A DNA stretch of 64,000 bases from Triglochin maritima (GCA_963682175.1 OY821793.1:29533493-29597492); one strand, 5' to 3'. Positions 1 through 14,164 are shown, numbered from the stretch's first letter. Numbers and translations are program-made. Notes: a model not told the origin generated them from the letters alone.

Positions 1-3000
1 CACTTAGATGATGAGTAATGGATCTAACTCTATTATAAAGTGTTGTACACAATTTGCGTTTAGCAATATGAAACTATTTTAGGAAACAAAAACTACAATT
101 CCTCGAAATTTAATGTTTATACAAAATAATAATCACCTCAAAGTCTTTTTTTATCAGGTCTCTTATAACCAATCACGACCTTAACAAGATTATTAACTTA
201 GAATATGAATATAACATTGGGAATTACGTGAGGTGCCAAAATTTGCACATGACCTGAACCACAAATTCCACACACGTAATGTGATGACACGTGGACCATG
301 CATGAAGTGGAACCATGAGATGAGATTTGATATAACACATGGGGTATCTGGTATCATATCATGTGCATTGCAAGGCTTTTCATATCATCACTTCCACAGA
401 CACTCGAAGCATCAAAACATTCCTCATTTGGATCCTTTCAACCCCATGTTCCAATTTTGATGGAGAATCAAGTACAAATAAAATGGGTTCTAACAAAATT
501 ACTTTGGATAGTTTGTAGAAAAAAAATCAATTATTATTGTTTTTCATGTTCAAGACATTTTAAAATCATCCTCAAATTTCATTGCAAGTGCTAGGTTAGG
601 AGGATTATAAATGCATATTTTGGAATATCCTTCGAAATATTGAATTGAATGGAATGCTAGTTCAATTCTTACGCTCGTAACCGATAACCTAATAATTAAA
701 CTCTACCACTTATATCGATATGTTTTGGGGTTTTTTAATTCTTGAATAAAAAAAACATGTTACACTAAACTCATGATTAATGGTAACAATGAAACAGTGT
801 TTCATATCTAACATGCATCTACAAGGTAGTTTTGATTGAGACATGCCAACAATTGACAAGACATGTTCTAGTTGATACAACTTTTTTTCTCAGGGAATTA
901 ACAAGTCAACATCACATTCTGCCTTTTTTAAATCACCAGTCCAATATATTCTCTTCCACTACTCAACACAACATTCTATTCGTGATATCTCACTAATCCA
1001 CTTGTATTGACTTTGATGATTTTTCAGAAATATTTTTTTAGGAACAAATCCTGTATTAAGGCATAAGACATGGAAATTACACGGTTTGTACAATATATAA
1101 CAGGTTGGATTCATATATAGTTCTCCAAAAGTTGTTATGATGCCTTCTATAAAAGATCCTATTAATTAATCAACTTAAAACAAGTTGCATCATGCATGCA
1201 ATATATTAATTCTGTAACTGTTGACCATGCACGCGGATTAATGATTGGATAAAATTAACTTTTCATTCGATAATATTAAAATATGGTCATGAAACTTTAG
1301 TTGGTAAACCTTCAAAATATGCACCAAATACTCAAATTACCTTTCTTTAATAATCTTCAATCTTGTAATATATATACATGCCAAAACAAATGGAACGATG
1401 TGAAATTGTTTAACGCTTAAGTTTTCCGTCCGTTACTTCAAGCATAGTCTTCTATTTTAGGTGGGGTAAAAATAATATTAAAAATTTATTCATGATAGTG
1501 AGTTCTCTTAGGCAATAAAATTATAAAAGTGCAAAGTCTTATGCTATATTCATGTCAGGGAAAAAATGATTCACGAAGCCATTGGGTTTCCCAAAAAAAA
1601 TTACAATAAACTTATTGTTCTCGTGCTTGATAAATAAGGTCATCCGTAAGGTCGTGGGTCATTACGGTCTGATTGTCCCTGTTGGTTTTTTTTGTATTAA
1701 ATTTGTGTGTGTATATAACTAGTGTTAAATGATCTGGCTATTATTTTGTAAATAATTGAGTATTTAATTAGTATTTTCATTTTAATGAAAATTAGGTGAG
1801 ATTTTTTTTTCAAAATAATCACCAAAAACGAGTAAACAGATCAATATCTGGAATACAATAATATAATGTCAAAACAAAAAAAAGTCTCACCCACCTCTTG
1901 CGACCCCCTCACTCCTAATCAAACTCATATACTCAACAAATCTCTCACTGTGTTTTACCCCACAAGAATTATTAATCTTCCATTGTTTTATTAATAATAA
2001 TAATAATTACATGGTATTTAATATATTTTTTGTTTGAATTAATAATAATAATATATATTTTGTTTGAATTATTAATTTTTGGGTTAATACAATTGGTTTT
2101 GGATTAGAATAAAAGTTAGTGGAAATAAAAGATAATGTCGAGAAGATAAATGAGTTGTGGTTAAAAAATGAATAATGTTGGAAAGAAGAAAAAATGTGAG
2201 TTGGGAAAAGAAAAAACTGACATGGATGAGAAAGAAAGTTGATGACCTAGGCGTTGATGACCGAGCATTGGGGGAATAACCCCCCGTTAGTGTTGCCGGA
2301 AAATACCAAATGAACTACAATTCACATTATAGCAAATTTTAAATCTAGTTGAGCCTACTCGAACATTAGCATCAGAGAACTTTGAACAAAAGCACGAAAT
2401 GTAAGTGATAGTCTCTAAGTAATTTTTTGGTTCACTTTCTCTCGAGAAGTAGAAGGATAGAGAGAACTTTGATTACAAACCCCACATTCATGGAGAGGTA
2501 GTAGAATCCAGAAGAGTGGGAGAAAGTCCTACATGAGTTGACAACCCATAGAAGTGAAACATGTTTGTTACACGAACGAAGCACATCATGGATTGTTTCA
2601 GGGAGGATATATATGCCATACGTCATTCCTACATCTCCAATAAATTTGATTTTCTGTAGTTGGAAATGTCGGAGATACACCAATTTTTTTTGTTTTATCT
2701 TGATGAATCTCCAATCTTGTAACCATAATGATTTCGGTCTCTTTGAAAGAAACTATAAATAAAATATAATGACTAAAAAGTAAAAAACCTTACTTCTTGA
2801 ACCCTCAATCTCTCTCCTCTTTTCAAAAATAAATAAATAAATCGTATTTATTATGTATTTCTCCACTCACGAATAGTAAAAGCAAAACTTCATCTTCTCT
2901 CTCTAAAAACTCCTCTTTCTCCACACTTCACCCCATCCCCAATCCCCAATCGCAAACCCTAACGAACCCCAACTCCGGATTCTTCGCCATCTCCGCTTCA

Positions 3001-3200
3001 GTGCCCAAAGATCGGACTTCTAGGGTTTGCTCCGGGATCGGATAATGCGGGGCGGCGGTCTCGAGATCCGAAAGGCCAGGCCGGTGTCGGATCTAAGATG
3101 AGGAAGACTCATCATTTTGTGTTCCAACTAGGGTTTCGTTCGGACGAGGGTTTGGGAGGAAAAGAAGTCGTCGGGGTTTCGGTTCGGTTTTTTGGTCGTC
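1..3200. other. Intergenic region upstream of katanin p80
   Basis: AT-rich sequence with many poly-A and poly-T runs. Short ORFs are present, but none resembles a known protein or has exon-like structure. The last 300 bases or so become pyrimidine-rich and then GC-richer, which fits the promoter and 5' UTR of the katanin gene that starts at 3201. I see no convincing RNA gene or complete transposon here. Confidence 0.6.
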
Positions 3201-6200
3201 ATGACGACCACCAAACGCGCCTATAAGCTGCGTATCCTTTGGTTTTTGGCTGTTTTGGTTTTTTTTTGGGGGAAACTTTTGATCTTTCGGGTTTGGGTTT
3301 GGTGGCTTTGTGCTTTTGGGGGTTTTGTGTTATTGGATTTTGAGGAAAAATGGGTTTGTGTTCGAGGTTCTGGTGTTTTTTTTGGGTGTTTGGGTTCGAG
3401 GTTTTGGGGGGAAGTTTGAATCTTTATGTGTTTGGGTTTGGTGGTTTTGTGCTTTTGGGGGTTTTGAGTTGTTGAATTTTGCGGAAAAATGGGTTCGTGT
3501 TCGAGGTTCTGGTGGTTTTTTGGGGTGTTTGGGTTCGAGGTTTTGGAGAAAGTTTGAATCTTTATGTGTTTGGGTTTGCTGGATTTTGGGCGTTTGGATG
3601 CGTGAGTTACCGGATTTTGGGGGAAAATGGGTCTTTTTTGTTGTTGGTTTTTTGCATCTAAGTTTAATAGGTTTGAAATTGAGATTTGATTACCTTGACC
3701 TGATTGTCGCTCAGAGGAATTCGTTGCTCATGCTTCGAATGTGAACTGCCTTAAAATTGGAAGGAAGACGTCGCGGATCCTTGCTACGGGCGGGGAAGAT
3801 CACAGGGTCAACCTTTGGGCTATTGGAAAACCTAATGCAATACTGGTAAATTTCATTCTTAGTCACCATGACGAGTGATTCGAGATAGTGTTTATGTGAA
3901 TTTGGGAACTAGTATTGCATAAACTTATATTGACGAGATGCTTATAATATATCTGATAAATGCTCACAGAGCTTATCGGGTCATACTAGTTCTGTTGAGT
4001 CTGTCAGTTTTGATTCATCCGAAGTGTTGGTAGCCGCTGGAGCTGCTAGTGGTACAATAAAGCTGTGGGACTTGGAGGAGGCTAAGAGTACTGACTTGAG
4101 CCTTGACAACTCAGAGATTATTTTTTGCGACTGAAAAGTTCACCTTCTGATCAAGTTTTCTTCTTTGGTTCTTCATGCAGTTGTTCGTACGCTTACTGGC
4201 CACAGATCAAATTGTACGTCGGTTGACTTTCATCCATTCGGAGAATTTTTTGCTTCAGGTTCTCTGGACACAAATTTGAAGATTTGGGATATACGAAGGA
4301 AAGGATGCATCCACACATACAAGGGACACACTAGAGGCGTCAATGCAATTAGATTCACTCCAGATGGCCGGTGGGTTGTTTCTGGTGGTGAAGATAATAC
4401 TGTGAAGGTAATTTTCTCAAGTGCCTTTGAATAAGCAAAACATACCCAAACACATTAATGAGTCTCCTAGATATTGAAGTATTCATTGATTACTTCACCT
4501 CCCTTTGCATTTTAATTCATTGTTACGGTCACTATCTGTAGTTAAACAATCATATTCAGTTGTAAAGATGTTAATGTCCAAATTAAGAAACAATTTAAAA
4601 ATTGGAACACAAAACCCCAGCTCTATAACCATATTAGGCCAGCTTTGATTATGTACAATTTCATTTTCTTTAGACCATTGTTTCCAACAACCTTGTGATT
4701 TTAAAGCACTTGAACTCTTCTGTGATTTCAATTATCTTCTATACTTTCATTATAATTCTCAGTTCTCTCTCGACATTTTTCTTAACCATCATTCTCAACA
4801 GCTCTGGGATCTTACAGCTGGAAAACTGTTACACGATTTCAAGTATCATGAGGGGCAAGTGCAATGCATGGATTTTCATCCCCACGAGTTTCTTTTGGCA
4901 ACAGGTTAGTTATGGTCCACATAGTGCTAACAAATTGTTGGATGTATTGTTGTTCTAAGATACACTTCTATGAGGATGTAGCCAACTAGCCATGTATGCA
5001 GCCTTACCCATGCTAATTAGATAGCTTGTTTCCAATTGATCCATTGATGAAAACGCACAATTGAGCATCTGCTATTAGTAATTTTGCTGGATATAACAAT
5101 ATGATGTGAAGTTTATCATACCTGATGCAATAATTGATGTAGGATTTTAATTACTTGTGATAATAAGGCCATCAATAACCATGCCCGGGCAACGGGTTAA
5201 GGATGGCCTAAGTTACTCAATCGTATATAACTGATGTACTTGACTTACTGTATGGTTTAACACAACATACGGCCCAGTTATTGTGCTCCACTGTTCAAGT
5301 TCAAAAGGTAACAGCAGTTTGCTGGTGTTCTAGAAAGGGGAACTAATTAGTCTGCGGCAGAGCAGCTTCTTTGTCTGAACTTAATATCAAATGTTGATAT
5401 AGTTAGATATGAAAGAATCATGGAGAGAAGACCTGCAACAAACCTGTGAAGTTTTGTTCTAGAAATCTTGAAGTGTCAAAATAACTTTGTATTTTGGCTG
5501 TTTTCGTGTATTTCTTGCTTTCTGACTTTATCTAAGTTTGGTTCTAATAAACCCACCACATGCTTCATAGGAAATAGATTATCATTAGTAGTTACACTAT
5601 GCTGTACATGGTTTCGCAGGATCAGCTGATAAAACTGTTAAATTTTGGGACTTGGAAACCTTTGAGCTGATTGGTTCTGCTGGACCCGAGGTTCGGATCA
5701 TGATGACAATCAATTTTTCTTTTTTGACCCCTCCTGTAGGATCTTTACTCCCTTGGTGTTCATGCTCTTACTTTCTCTGTAATTTATTTTCCTTCTGCTC
5801 TGCAATTTCTGCCATGCATGTTAAATTGAATGTCCTTGAAGTTACAATAAGATTGCTGATTGAAACACGTAATAATACTTATGCAAAATCATACAAGTCA
5901 AGAATTTGATTTTTAAAAACTCAAAATTTTCAACTCTGACCTTATACACCAGAACTGCAAATTCTCACATCTTTCTACTGTCATTTTGCATTTGCTGCAA
6001 GAATTAGGAAGAAGAAAAACTTAAAAGTTACGATCTTCAGATCTTGTAAAAGTTCAAATCCTATGCACCAGTATTTGACATGCTTTCTTATAATTAATTA
6101 ATCAGCAACACGAGAAACTTAATTGACCTATAGGATACTAATAGCTAAATTGCATTTTTAGTATTTATATTTTGTCTATAAGGCAAAGCTGTTGGCATTT

Positions 6201-9200
6201 ATAATTTTGTATTTGTCATCATATGGAAAATAAACATGACAATCAGTAATTATATTATTGAACTAGTAAAACAAGTGCATGGCACTGCACCTGCCTAACT
6301 GCCTTACTACCTGCTGCATACCGCTGATAGAAAAGATAACAACTGCCTTGTAGTAACGCTAATTAGCGTGCAATGACAGAACCTTACTCTGCAATAACAG
6401 CTATTATTCCCAATTGACCCTTGACCTGTAGTATCAGATCCTTATTTGGAATAACTTTATTACTAGAAACTTCTGTAAATCCAGCAAAACCAAAAATAAA
6501 GCATAAGGACCACCCCTCCAGAGTACTCAAATCATTTTCATGACAGTTTAATTGGGAGTTTCAATGGCAAGTTGCAGTCCCTACCTTGCTTGCATGCTGT
6601 TATATTGTAGACCTGTTTATTGTTACAACATGCATAGGCAGCTCTAATGTCAAAACTTTAGGGTTTCCTTTTCAGTGTAAAGCTATTTTACCAATAAAAA
6701 AGAAGAGTAGAGCTATTTTCTATTTGAGATTTAGATATGCTATATTGCTTAAACAGGAGATTCATTAATATTTCATTGTTTTATCAGACAACTGGTGTTC
6801 GCTCTATGACCTTCAACCCTGACGGAAGAACTCTTCTTTGTGGATTGCATGAAAGTTTGAAGGTAATATTGTCAGACTAACCAACTTCAATATGTCTGAC
6901 ATGATGTAGTATACTGAAAACAATCTAACCAATTCCGTCTTGAACTTTGAATGCTAGGTCTTCTCCTGGGAACCAATAGTATGTCACGATGCTGTTGATG
7001 TAGGGTGGTCTAAATTATCAGATCTCAACATTCATGAAGGAAAGCTTCTTGGATGCTCTTATAATCAAAGTTGTGTTGGGGTTTGGGTTGTGGATATTTC
7101 GGTATGGTTCTCATAGGTGCTATTTTGGTTACTTTGTGTTCCCAAAGATACCGCAAACAATGTGTGCTATTATGTGATTACTTGTTACCTTGCGAATTTT
7201 CCAGCTGGTTGAACCATACATGGTTCCTACTCTTCGAAGGTCAGATGTAAATTCCGAAACAAAATCCACTTTTAGTAGGAATTCACAAGGTGAAAATACC
7301 ATAAAAGTTAGCATGGGAAGGCTATCTGTTTCCCAAAATCCTGATCCTGGAGCTAAGGAGACCAAACCCACAGCGTGTGAGTTTTCTTTTTGTTTCCATG
7401 AAAGTAAAGTTCCCTTTCAATATATTTGGTAGTCTAGTCTAATTTAAATTTCCTCACTGCAATATATTTGCTGAATGTAGCCAGTGGAAGCCAGCCAAAT
7501 ACTCCTCAGAGATTGGGACTACATACTGCTCCAAAGCCGTCTCAACCAAATTCAGCAGCAGCACCTACTGTGGGCACTCTAAAACGGGGCTCTTTGAGGG
7601 CCCAAGCAGCGACCACTGCTCCGTTACCCACTAAGTCTGATGTTCCAGTCATTGTGCCCAGAAATAGCACAAGAGCAGAGCCACCAGCTGAGGACTGTAG
7701 AAAAGAGGCTGTCTCTCGTGTAAAGACGATTTCATCCAGTATTAAGTCCAAAATTGCTGAATTTAGGAGGCAAACGAGCAACTCAGATGATTCTGAAAGT
7801 GAAGTTTCTTCTATTGGATCTGGTTTCAGGAATACTGGGTCAAATGAAGCTGTCGACCAGAATTTCCCTTCTGCAGCTAATGGCGTGAAGCAAACAATTG
7901 TTTCAACAGATCGAAACTTACTAGACACGAGGCGTACAAGAAATAGGAGGGTGGGATCAAACTTGCTCTCCGAGACGCCTTCGACTTTTCAATACGAACA
8001 CTGTAAGTCCTAAGGCTTTTCATTGAGGTTCATAAAAAAACTGTTTCTTTTCTGTAACCTATATACGCTGGAACTTCTCAGATGCATTTTTTTCTAAATA
8101 AGCATGACATGGGTACCGTCGGTACTCGGTAGACTTCGATAAATGGTATAGCTTCGGTAGGCACTTTATGTTGATGTGTCTGAAATTAATAAAATACATA
8201 ATGACCAACAATTTAGTTTATAGGTGAAAGTGAGGTGGGGAAGCGGCGGGGAAAGTCCTGAATTAACTAAACATGAAACTCTAGACAGTTTGAAGTTTTT
8301 CTTAAAATCTCAATTTGGTTGCTTAGACCCATACAGCTAGCAGAAGCTAGCTAAACTGCATCTCAGCTTCCTTCAGGACTTCCACTCCTACAATGTCATG
8401 ATCTACTTTTCTAAGGAATTAATTGATTTGTCTGATCTAATCATCTAATAATGTTTAGGTGAAATTAGAGTGCCGAAAGCAAGGGATACACATCCTATTG
8501 AAATTGCTAAAGCAGGTAGGTCTTGTCTTAACCAACTCCTGCTCTACATTGTAATAATTTTCTTCGTTTCTGGTTTTTGATCTTTCCACGTTAACCAGGA
8601 CAGAGGCAATCACCTGTTTCTACATGGGAGAAAAGGGAGCGATCCCCTACATATGATGGGCCAACACCAAGTGGTTCCACAGCCACTCCAATTTCTAACT
8701 TTCTCTTCCGCTCAGTATGCTATCTGATATCATGCTTTTTATATAATACTATTTGTCTTAGGCTTCCTGTTATATCTAATATTGTGCTTCCAGCATGTTG
8801 CTTGATCCTGTTACACTGTATTTGTCTTTGTTGTCACAAAGTCTTCCTTGATAAGTATGAGTCCCGAATCTTAGGCATGATCTTTTGGTTTTATGGAAAA
8901 AAATGATTTATTGGTGGTACAATAAGCTATCATGCTGAGATTTTGTTGATGACTCAAATCGTGTCATCCGTACTTTGAAATTTGTGGAGCCAAGTAACAA
9001 TTTGTTACTGTGATGATCTTCTTGTCTTTTTACCTTTTCAACATCCTTTGTTTTGAATGGTTAATTCACAGTGCTGCTTATTTCTCTCTATCTGCTTCGC
9101 CTTTACACCTCCTTGCAATGCCCTAATATTCAATAATATATAAACAGAGAGGGCGTCAACCATCCATACAGAAAGAAAGCCTCCCTCTCAGCGACGAGGA

Positions 9201-10468
9201 TGTGATTGTCAGTTTGTCAGAACATCATGATCAGTTATTGTCTTCCATGCAATCTCGTCTGATGAAACTACAGGTGAGTTTTTTCACCATGTAACTTGGA
9301 AAATACTTATTTTCCTTCTCATAAAGAGTTAACCACAACCTGTAAATAAATTTAGCCTTTTTTTAATTAGAGGTATAGATATCTCCTTTTCAATATTCTT
9401 CTACATGACATTGTTAGGATTTGGGAACATAACTATGAAAGCATACTTTGTAGCTGAAACATAAATCAAGTCTTACTGTTGTTGCATCTATGTGGTATTA
9501 GGTCATACGTCGCCTTTGGCAAGGAAATGACCTTAAGGGTGTCATGAATGCTTTGGAGAAGATGTCTGATCATGCTGTAAGAATATCATTGATCATGGCT
9601 ATGCTGACACTGCTTAAAATATACTTACCTTAATTAAATTTTTCATTAAGTGCAGGTATCTGCTGATGTAATAAGTGTACTTATCGATAAAAGTGAAATG
9701 ATCACCTTGGATATTTGCACTTCTCTTCTCCCTGTTCTTTCAACCCTTTTAGGAGGCAAAATGGACAGGTAAACTTTCGTTTGGACTTTGAGCTGTAATG
9801 TTTATATTTGAAACTGTATGCTTGTCAGTGTAGATCTCTCGCACTAGTACAATCGGTTGAGTTTTAACCTTTTACTAATGAGAAAGAGCGGCGTCTGTTG
9901 AAATGTGTACAAGGGTCAAGGTAATTGCAGTATGATAAAACTGGAGCCTCTGATGAGCTTTTGCTTGGTTTTTGGTTGACCAGGCCTATAAGCATTTCGT
10001 TAGAAATGCTGCTGAAGATTGTCCGTGTTTTTGGACCTGTGATTCGCTCAACCATTTCATCGTCCATGCCTGTTGGTGTTGATCTCGAAGCAGAAAAGAG
10101 GTATCTCTCTTGCTTTATGTGTGTGCTGATCAGACAATGTCTGCATATCTAAGTATTCCATTTCTTTTGGTTATTGTAGGGTTGAGCGATGTAATTTGTG
10201 CTTTATTGAGCTGGAGAAGGTCAGAACTACTCTCCCTTATCTCACAAGGTGAGTTGCTCTCTTTGGGGTGTCAACCAGCAACTGTCAACCATTCCATCTC
10301 AACATTCAAAATTGTCTTCAAAATACTGCCCGTGGAAATCATAATTTCTGATGAAGTATGGGTACTCATCTTAGCTTAATGTTGTTTTTTTAATCTTGTT
10401 ATAGAAGAGGAGGTGCTATTTCGAAGATAGCGCAGGAGCTGAATCTTGCTCTTCAGGAAGTATTATGA
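3201..10468 (+). CDS. KTN80: Katanin p80 WD40 repeat-containing subunit B1 homolog
   Basis: Regulatory subunit of the microtubule-severing katanin complex; it targets the p60 AAA ATPase to microtubule nucleation and crossover sites. Eighteen coding exons: 3201-3231, 3715-3845, 3970-4087, 4181-4407, 4802-4904, 5620-5690, 6788-6862, 6958-7101, 7205-7376, 7481-8002, 8459-8515, 8599-8714, 9148-9273, 9502-9576, 9656-9768, 9984-10100, 10180-10248, 10405-10468. The frame is continuous and gives 776 aa. Residues 1-300 or so form a WD40 propeller with clear repeats ([49 protein letters not shown]). A long Ser/Pro-rich linker, mostly exon 10, follows, then the conserved C-terminal con80 domain that binds p60 (exons 13-18, for example [10 protein letters not shown] and [18 protein letters not shown]). 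The start [10 protein letters not shown] matches the family N-terminus. Exon 1 is only 31 bp, and intron 1 holds a GT-rich tandem repeat. Identity is firm; individual splice sites are hand-placed. Confidence 0.93.
3291..3590 (+). repeat. GT-rich tandem repeat in katanin intron 1 (period about 139 bp)
   Basis: Two full copies and a partial third copy of a G/T-rich unit. The anchor TTTGTGCTTTTGGG recurs at 3307 and 3446, and TTCGAGGTTC at 3361 and 3500, a period of 139 bp. TTTATGTGTTTGGGTTTG recurs at 3423 and 3561. The repeat fills most of the intron between the 31-bp first exon and exon 2. ORFs across it are artefacts of the low-complexity composition. Confidence 0.85.
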
Positions 10469-11873
10469 CTCGATTTGACAAACATACACACAGGTAGTGG
10501 GGCATTTCGTCGTTCCTTACTGCCTTCTTGTAAAATGAGGTAGAATCGATGGTTCATGAAGGTTACATCATTTACAACAAAGTGGTCGATCTGTCCATCT
10601 CCATTTCTCCTGTCCATTTCTTGCTAACCGTGGAGTTGCACAACCTCATGATCATGGTAAACGAGGATTTTTGCTATAGAAATTCGGAATTCCTGTCGGC
10701 GTCGTGGTGATGCACTACTGTCCAGCTGAGATATAACCTAACCGATGGAAAAATACTAACCTTGATTTGTAACCCACTTGTTCTCTTGACCCAGCCTGTT
10801 TATTTCTGGTTTTGTTGGATTCTAGTGGTCATTTATATTGATGCCTCCAACGAATGAAAGATAAGAGAGCTTGGAACATGTGTTTCTGCCCTTTCTATGC
10901 TGTATGTGCCTACTTGGTATGCTGAAAATGGTGATCTAAATTTAAGATTTTCGGTGCTCAAATTTTCTCCAGTGTCCATTTCTTATTGTGTATGGAAAGG
11001 AGGATTAATGAAATCATTGAAGAATGTTTTTCATGTCATGTTGTTTACAAAAATGTATCGCCTGAAGTTGTTGAAGCCAGTGTTTACTGTTTAATGAAAG
11101 GTCTTGGTACTTTTTGGCCTGATGTTTTTGTTTTGCATCCGTACCCTTCACAACTCCCTTGTTAGTTGTTACACGCCCTTATTAATGTTCTCATATGTTC
11201 AGAATTTAGTATTTGTTTTGTAGATGGATGAAGTATCTTAAATAGCCTGTTAAGTATTGTAATTTATCCGTGGATGTGATTGATTTAAGGCTTTGTTCTA
11301 AAAAAACAGTTACTGCATGTTGCTATCGTGGTGCCCATGTTATGTGATTATGTTCTTGAATTCATGAAAGCCCTCAGCATTCAGCAACCAATTTCTGTTC
11401 GTATAAAAAACCAACCTCCAGGAACGATGATAAAGGATTTTGTAGGTGGCACATAAGTAATCCAATAAAGATAGTAAGGTAGACATTGACCAGGAGAGAA
11501 CTTTGATTTGAACTTTGGGAAGAAAAACAAAAAAATAAATCCATACAAGCACTGGTAAGAGGTGATTTTGCAAAAATTCCCACAAAAACGGGGCAATTAT
11601 AAGCCCAATTAACAATGACCAGAATAAAACCAAGAACACTTGAAGTTACACTAATAGACTGAACCGAAGTTACTCAAAAATACAAAACAGGCCAGCCTTT
11701 CATCGGTGCCACAGAGAAGATCAAATGATGTTTATTGGATTCCTAACATTGGCATCTGAAGATAACGTTTGATTACTCTTGATCATGCTTGTGACAAACA
11801 TGAATCAGCTCAGTTTAGTGTTTGCCTGTTGAGCACAAAGATATGACCAAAATGCTGGTGTAACATTGATCAG
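10469..11873. other. Convergent intergenic region (katanin and UTP23 3' ends)
   Basis: About 1.4 kb between two stop codons on opposite strands. It should hold both 3' UTRs. Short hydrophobic ORFs on the minus strand near 11340-11640 have no recognisable family and no supporting exons. No repeat or RNA gene was identified. Confidence 0.6.
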
Positions 11874-14164
11874 TTAATTAGCAGCCGCTGCATGTTCACC
11901 TTCCTTCTTGCTTTTCCTTTTCCTAATCCTTTTTTTCTTGGTAGCACCATCCGGCTCGTGATTCTGGAGATTGTCAATAACATGATCAAAGAGATCCAAA
12001 TGAAAGACAAGTTTGGTCTGAGGGGTCATACCAATCTGCTTATTTCAATCTAATTTTTTTTCTTTTTCTTTTTTGGTTTTTGGAATAAGGTAACCATATG
12101 GTTGTATCAGATATAAATAAAAAATGGTCCCTGAAATGATAATATCTTATTCTAGAAATATTTGTAGGCATCAAGAGATTTACCTTAACGTGCCCCCCCG
12201 TTGTAGGATTCTCTTTGTTCTTTTTCTTCTTGCAGGAAAGTGGATTTGGGCCCTGCAAGAAAGTTGCCAGTTTGAGAACAATATGTGGATTACAAAACTT
12301 AGTTCTCATTGAGCTGTGGTATACCTTGGGTTTGTATATTTTAAATTTGCATTTGTCCCTAATACCAAGCTTGCTTCTTTCAGTTTTGTGTCTTCTTGCT
12401 GCATCTAAAAAACCACCAGCTTCAGTAACACCACTATTCTCATCAACTGATCCTTCCAGGATTTGCACAGGCAAATTTTCCTTTAATGCTTTTTTAGACA
12501 ACATTCGTGCTTGAAAGGCACTTCTATGTTGACGTTTCTCTTCAACAGACTTAACAAACTCACGTTGGGCCGCCGTTGGGTTTTCAAGAAACAAGGAATT
12601 TCTCAAGGCATATATGACAGGAATACCAGGTACCTGAACACAAAGAATACATATTAGCACGGAATTTTAATTTTAATCTACTAGCATACTTCAGACGGCT
12701 GATACCAAATTGACATAATATGGCTAAGAAAATACTTCAAATTATTAACACAATGACCTCTCGTAATTTCTTTCGTAAATCAACATCCTGAGTGGCCACA
12801 AAAAAATGCTCTTTGTTACCCTCGGCAACAATAGACTCTATGCAAGTTGCGGCACTCACTCTCTTCTCATGATCACACCTGAAAAATGAAAAAAAAACTT
12901 CAATATTAATCACAGATTCTATTTTAGTTCAGACATCACCTTATGATTAAAAAAAGAGAAAATTGCAATTTGAACATACGAAAGAACAAAATCCAATATC
13001 TCTACATTCACAAACAACTTCCAACTAGAAAAAGCACCATGGAACAAATACAATTGAGACTTCGGCATTCAACACACCAACAGGAATGAGGACATATTTC
13101 AAAATTCAGAGAATTGCATTCACCTATGTTCTGAATCTTTCCGAACAAACCCCAAAAAACCAGTCTCAACTTTTGCAGCAACAAAAAAATAAAACAAAAT
13201 CCAAACTTGCCCAGCCAATTGAAAACAATCAAAACCCAACATTCTCTGCCAAAACTAGTCTAACCTTCCAGCAACAAGAAAAAGATCCAAACTTGACAAC
13301 ACCACCACATAACAAACACTAATATCAACCAACTGAAATACTCAAAACCCAATCTTCTCCACCAAAACCCACAAAATTTGTTCCCAACTTTTAACACCAC
13401 CAATAAAAATCCAAACTCGATGCTATCATCATAAACAAACACCAATCCCAGCCAATCAAAATCCAATCTTCTCAACCAAACCCACAACTTTTGCCCCCAA
13501 CCTTTAGTAGTTACCACCACCCATAAAAATCTAAACCTTATGCGGCTGCCACCACAACAAAACACCAATCCCAGCCAACTGAATCAATCAACCGATAGTT
13601 GGGACCTGTTTCGGTCCCAAAAATAAAAAAACACCAATAAAAATCCAACCTTTGCGCCACCATCACAAACCAAACAACAATCCCACCAACCGAAACAATC
13701 AAAATCCAATCTTTCCGACCAAAACCCACAACAATTTTGGTCCCAGGTTTTAATACCACCAATCAAAATCCATTCTTTCCGACCAAAACCCTCAAATTTT
13801 GGTACCAACAATCGAAAAAATCAATAAATATCCAACCTTTACACCTCCATTATAAACCAAAGCAATCAAAATCCAAACTTTCCCCACCAAACCTGGCTGT
13901 GACGAGCCTCTGGGAGGCCTGGAGTGCATCTTCATAGGCACCCCGAAGGCTCCGGAGCTCGCCAGAGACGCAGTCGGAGGAGAAGAGGGTGACCTTGCCG
14001 GAGAGGAGCTTGGAGAGAGCGTCGTCGGCGGGAAGGAGGCGGTGGAGGAGGAGGTGGTGGACGAAGGTGCCGTCGCAGAGGACCTTGTAGGGCTCCCGGA
14101 AGCCGTAGCACGCCGCGAAAAACCGCACCACCTTCCGGTGCCGCTTCTGCTTTCCAACCCTCAT
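11874..14164 (-). CDS. UTP23: rRNA-processing protein UTP23 homolog (PIN-like domain)
   Basis: Nucleolar small-subunit processome factor needed for early 18S pre-rRNA processing. Four exons, read on the minus strand: 13893-14164, 12758-12878, 12184-12633, 11874-12038. The frame is continuous, 335 aa. The N-terminus MRVGKQKRHRKVVRFFAACY followed by FREPYKVLCDGTFVHHLL is diagnostic of UTP23. The PIN-like fold continues through exon 2 (HFFVATQDVDLRKKLREV) into exon 3 (PGIPVIYALRNSLFLE). The C-terminal half is Lys/Arg-rich and ends in a basic tail (KKKRIRKRKSKK), probably a nucleolar localisation signal, then EHAAAAN. At 335 residues it seems somewhat longer than typical family members because of exons 3 and 4. 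Intron 1 is about 1 kb of degenerate tandem repeat. Exon 1 is much GC-richer than the rest. Identity is firm; the exact exon 3-4 junction is less certain. Confidence 0.9.
13138..13892 (-). repeat. Degenerate minisatellite in UTP23 intron 1 (spacing about 110-120 bp)
   Basis: On the plus strand a CA/AC-rich unit recurs, built from AATCAAAATCCAATCTT, CCRACCAAAACCCACAA and ACCACCAATAAAAATCC. The AATCTT or ATTCTT anchor falls near 13239, 13351, 13465, 13708, 13772 and 13876, with a partial copy near 13585. Sense-strand RNA from UTP23 would be strongly G/U-rich here. The last copy runs into the exon 1 splice donor. Apparent ORFs in this stretch come from the repeat. Confidence 0.75.

Noticed and set aside
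3310..3744. 144-codon ORF in katanin intron 1
   Set aside because: Made of Phe/Gly/Trp/Val repeats produced by the GT-rich tandem repeat, and it runs into exon 2 in the wrong frame.
13260..13937. Overlapping ORFs of 66-121 codons in UTP23 intron 1
   Set aside because: Products are low-complexity translations of the tandem repeat, and UTP23 exon 1 already accounts for the right end.
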